In this document: piece after piece, positions 6,499-7,240 of the stretch
Position numbering within the stretch: position 1 is the stretch's first letter
Layout of the letters: the number at the start of each line of letters is the position of its first letter
Assembly (NCBI GenBank): GCA_020346965.1
Contig: CP070793.1
Coordinates: 1,511,333 to 1,518,572, forward strand
From: Chloroflexota bacterium
GTDB lineage: Bacteria > Chloroflexota > Dehalococcoidia > GIF9 > AB-539-J10
Direction: 5' to 3'
DNA length: 7,240 bases
Made by a program: the position numbers and the translations under genes
The notes under the pieces: generated by a model
The model's database searches: none
The model's input: the letters and a program-made list of their open reading frames with translations, nothing else
Told to the model about the DNA's origin: nothing

Positions 6499-7240
6499 TT
6501 AGACTTGGTGTGTTCTGCCGCAATGCGGGCACTTGATTGTCCGCTCTTTGAACTTAGGTGGAACTCGCAGCTTGGCACCGCAGTCACATTTGATGGTGTT
6601 GTAGTTATTTAGCCGCCAAATTACGTCCGAAGTCTCCCGGGCCCGCTGTATCTCGGTCGGTTCTCCTGCCTCTCCCTCCAGTTTTGTCGTTGCTATCGGG
6701 ACTGTTTCAGCGGCAAGGCTGGCGGCGGGTATAACTCCCTTACCTCCGTGAACGTTGCTGTAAGCCTGGTCATAATCGTTAAAAGAGGCACCAGCCATGG
6801 CACGCAGAATGCGTATCCTCTCCGATATAGGGGGATGGGTGCTGGTTAGGTCACTGGCTTTCATGCCTTTCTTGCGGAAAGGATTGATGATATACATAGG
6901 GGCTGTGGCCTTATTGGCTGATTTTAACTGCCCCGTTGAGGCACCCAGCTTTTCTAAGGCTGAAGCCAGTCCCTCGGGGTACCTGGTGTACAGGGCCGCT
7001 GAGGCATCTGCCAGGTACTCTCTCTTCCGAGAGATGGCGAAATAAATAAGCTGCGCCATGATGGGCGCCAGGATCATGAACACGAGTGATATGATCAGAA
7101 TGATTACCGCACCCTGCCCGCCCCCACCTGCCGAGGAGCTTCTTCTTGACCCGGTCATGCTGCCAAAAATCATGATACGTGACCCATACCAGGCTAGTAT
7201 AACGATAGTGCCCACCAGGATACTGCACATACACATGAGC
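6499..7240 (-). CDS. M48 family membrane metalloprotease, HtpX-like, C-terminal part (5' partial)
   Basis: The reading frame enters from the right edge and ends at a TAA at 6499-6501, so only the C-terminal 246 or so codons are present. The visible part shows two hydrophobic segments (about residues 5-25 and 43-68 from the Met at 7236). After them comes SRKREYLADASAAL (69-82), the conserved M48 block whose Glu is the third zinc ligand. STHPPISERIRILRAM (132-147) is the usual HtpX-type C-terminal motif. The HExxH site must lie outside the window. The family degrades damaged or misfolded membrane proteins. The end carries an apparent zinc ribbon, CDCGAKLRVPPKF then CPHCG, with cysteines at 217, 219, 236 and 239, after a low-complexity linker. 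This is an addition to plain E. coli HtpX. The gene converges on metK and is probably unrelated to the operon. Confidence 0.9.
   Translation of the reverse strand, partial: LMCMCSILVGTIVILAWYGSRIMIFGSMTGSRRSSSAGGGGQGAVIILIISLVFMILAPIMAQLIYFAISRKREYLADASAALYTRYPEGLASALEKLGASTGQLKSANKATAPMYIINPFRKKGMKASDLTSTHPPISERIRILRAMAGASFNDYDQAYSNVHGGKGVIPAASLAAETVPIATTKLEGEAGEPTEIQRARETSDVIWRLNNYNTIKCDCGAKLRVPPKFKERTIKCPHCGRTHQV

Noticed and set aside
6260..6502. An 80-codon frame overlapping the metK 3' end
   Set aside because: It overlaps the well-supported metK coding sequence in another frame and has no ribosome binding site or family resemblance.

Overview
The window looks like bacterial chromosome, most plausibly from the Chloroflexota and perhaps Dehalococcoidia-like. 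This placement rests on three recalled associations and was not tested: an ahcY-metK pair sharing one operon, an integrase-type N-terminal domain joined to a DUF4332-like helix-hairpin-helix domain, and an M48/HtpX-like protease with a C-terminal zinc ribbon. Base composition is near 50% GC. TTG, GTG and ATG starts with purine-rich Shine-Dalgarno sequences are all used.

Left part (1-2445) is sparse and accessory in character. It opens with a possible 3' end of an unrecognised reading frame (3-197). A minus-strand Nudix hydrolase (220-663) faces it, with a plausible extended -10 promoter near 708. A gene-free stretch (664-1094) precedes a plus-strand gene (1095-1790) whose product joins a phage-integrase-like SAM domain to a DUF4332-like region but has no recombinase catalytic domain. 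From its stop codon to 2445 I see no convincing gene. That stretch does carry two degraded tRNA-like sequences: a Trp-like one on plus that has lost its anticodon arm (1789-1838), and a Met(CAU)-like one on minus (about 2263-2332).

The central part (2380-6419) is a tight four-gene operon behind a near-consensus sigma-70-type promoter (ATGACA, 17 nt, TATAAT). The genes are a P-loop kinase-like protein with an odd Walker A motif and a TTG start, a PHP-domain phosphoesterase with a GTG start, S-adenosylhomocysteine hydrolase (ahcY) and S-adenosylmethionine synthetase (metK). Gaps are 2, 3 and 12 nt. AhcY and MetK cover two steps of the activated-methyl cycle: MetK makes SAM, methyltransferases turn it into SAH, and AhcY splits SAH into homocysteine and adenosine. 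Why a small kinase and a PHP phosphoesterase are transcribed ahead of them is the most interesting functional question here.

Right part (6420-7240) has a short convergent intergenic gap. After it comes the C-terminal portion of a minus-strand M48 membrane metalloprotease that runs off the window edge.

I found no CRISPR array, insertion sequence or complete RNA gene. I do not see a clear undescribed system. The best candidates for follow-up are the kinase/PHP/SAM-cycle operon and the tRNA remnants beside the integrase-like gene.
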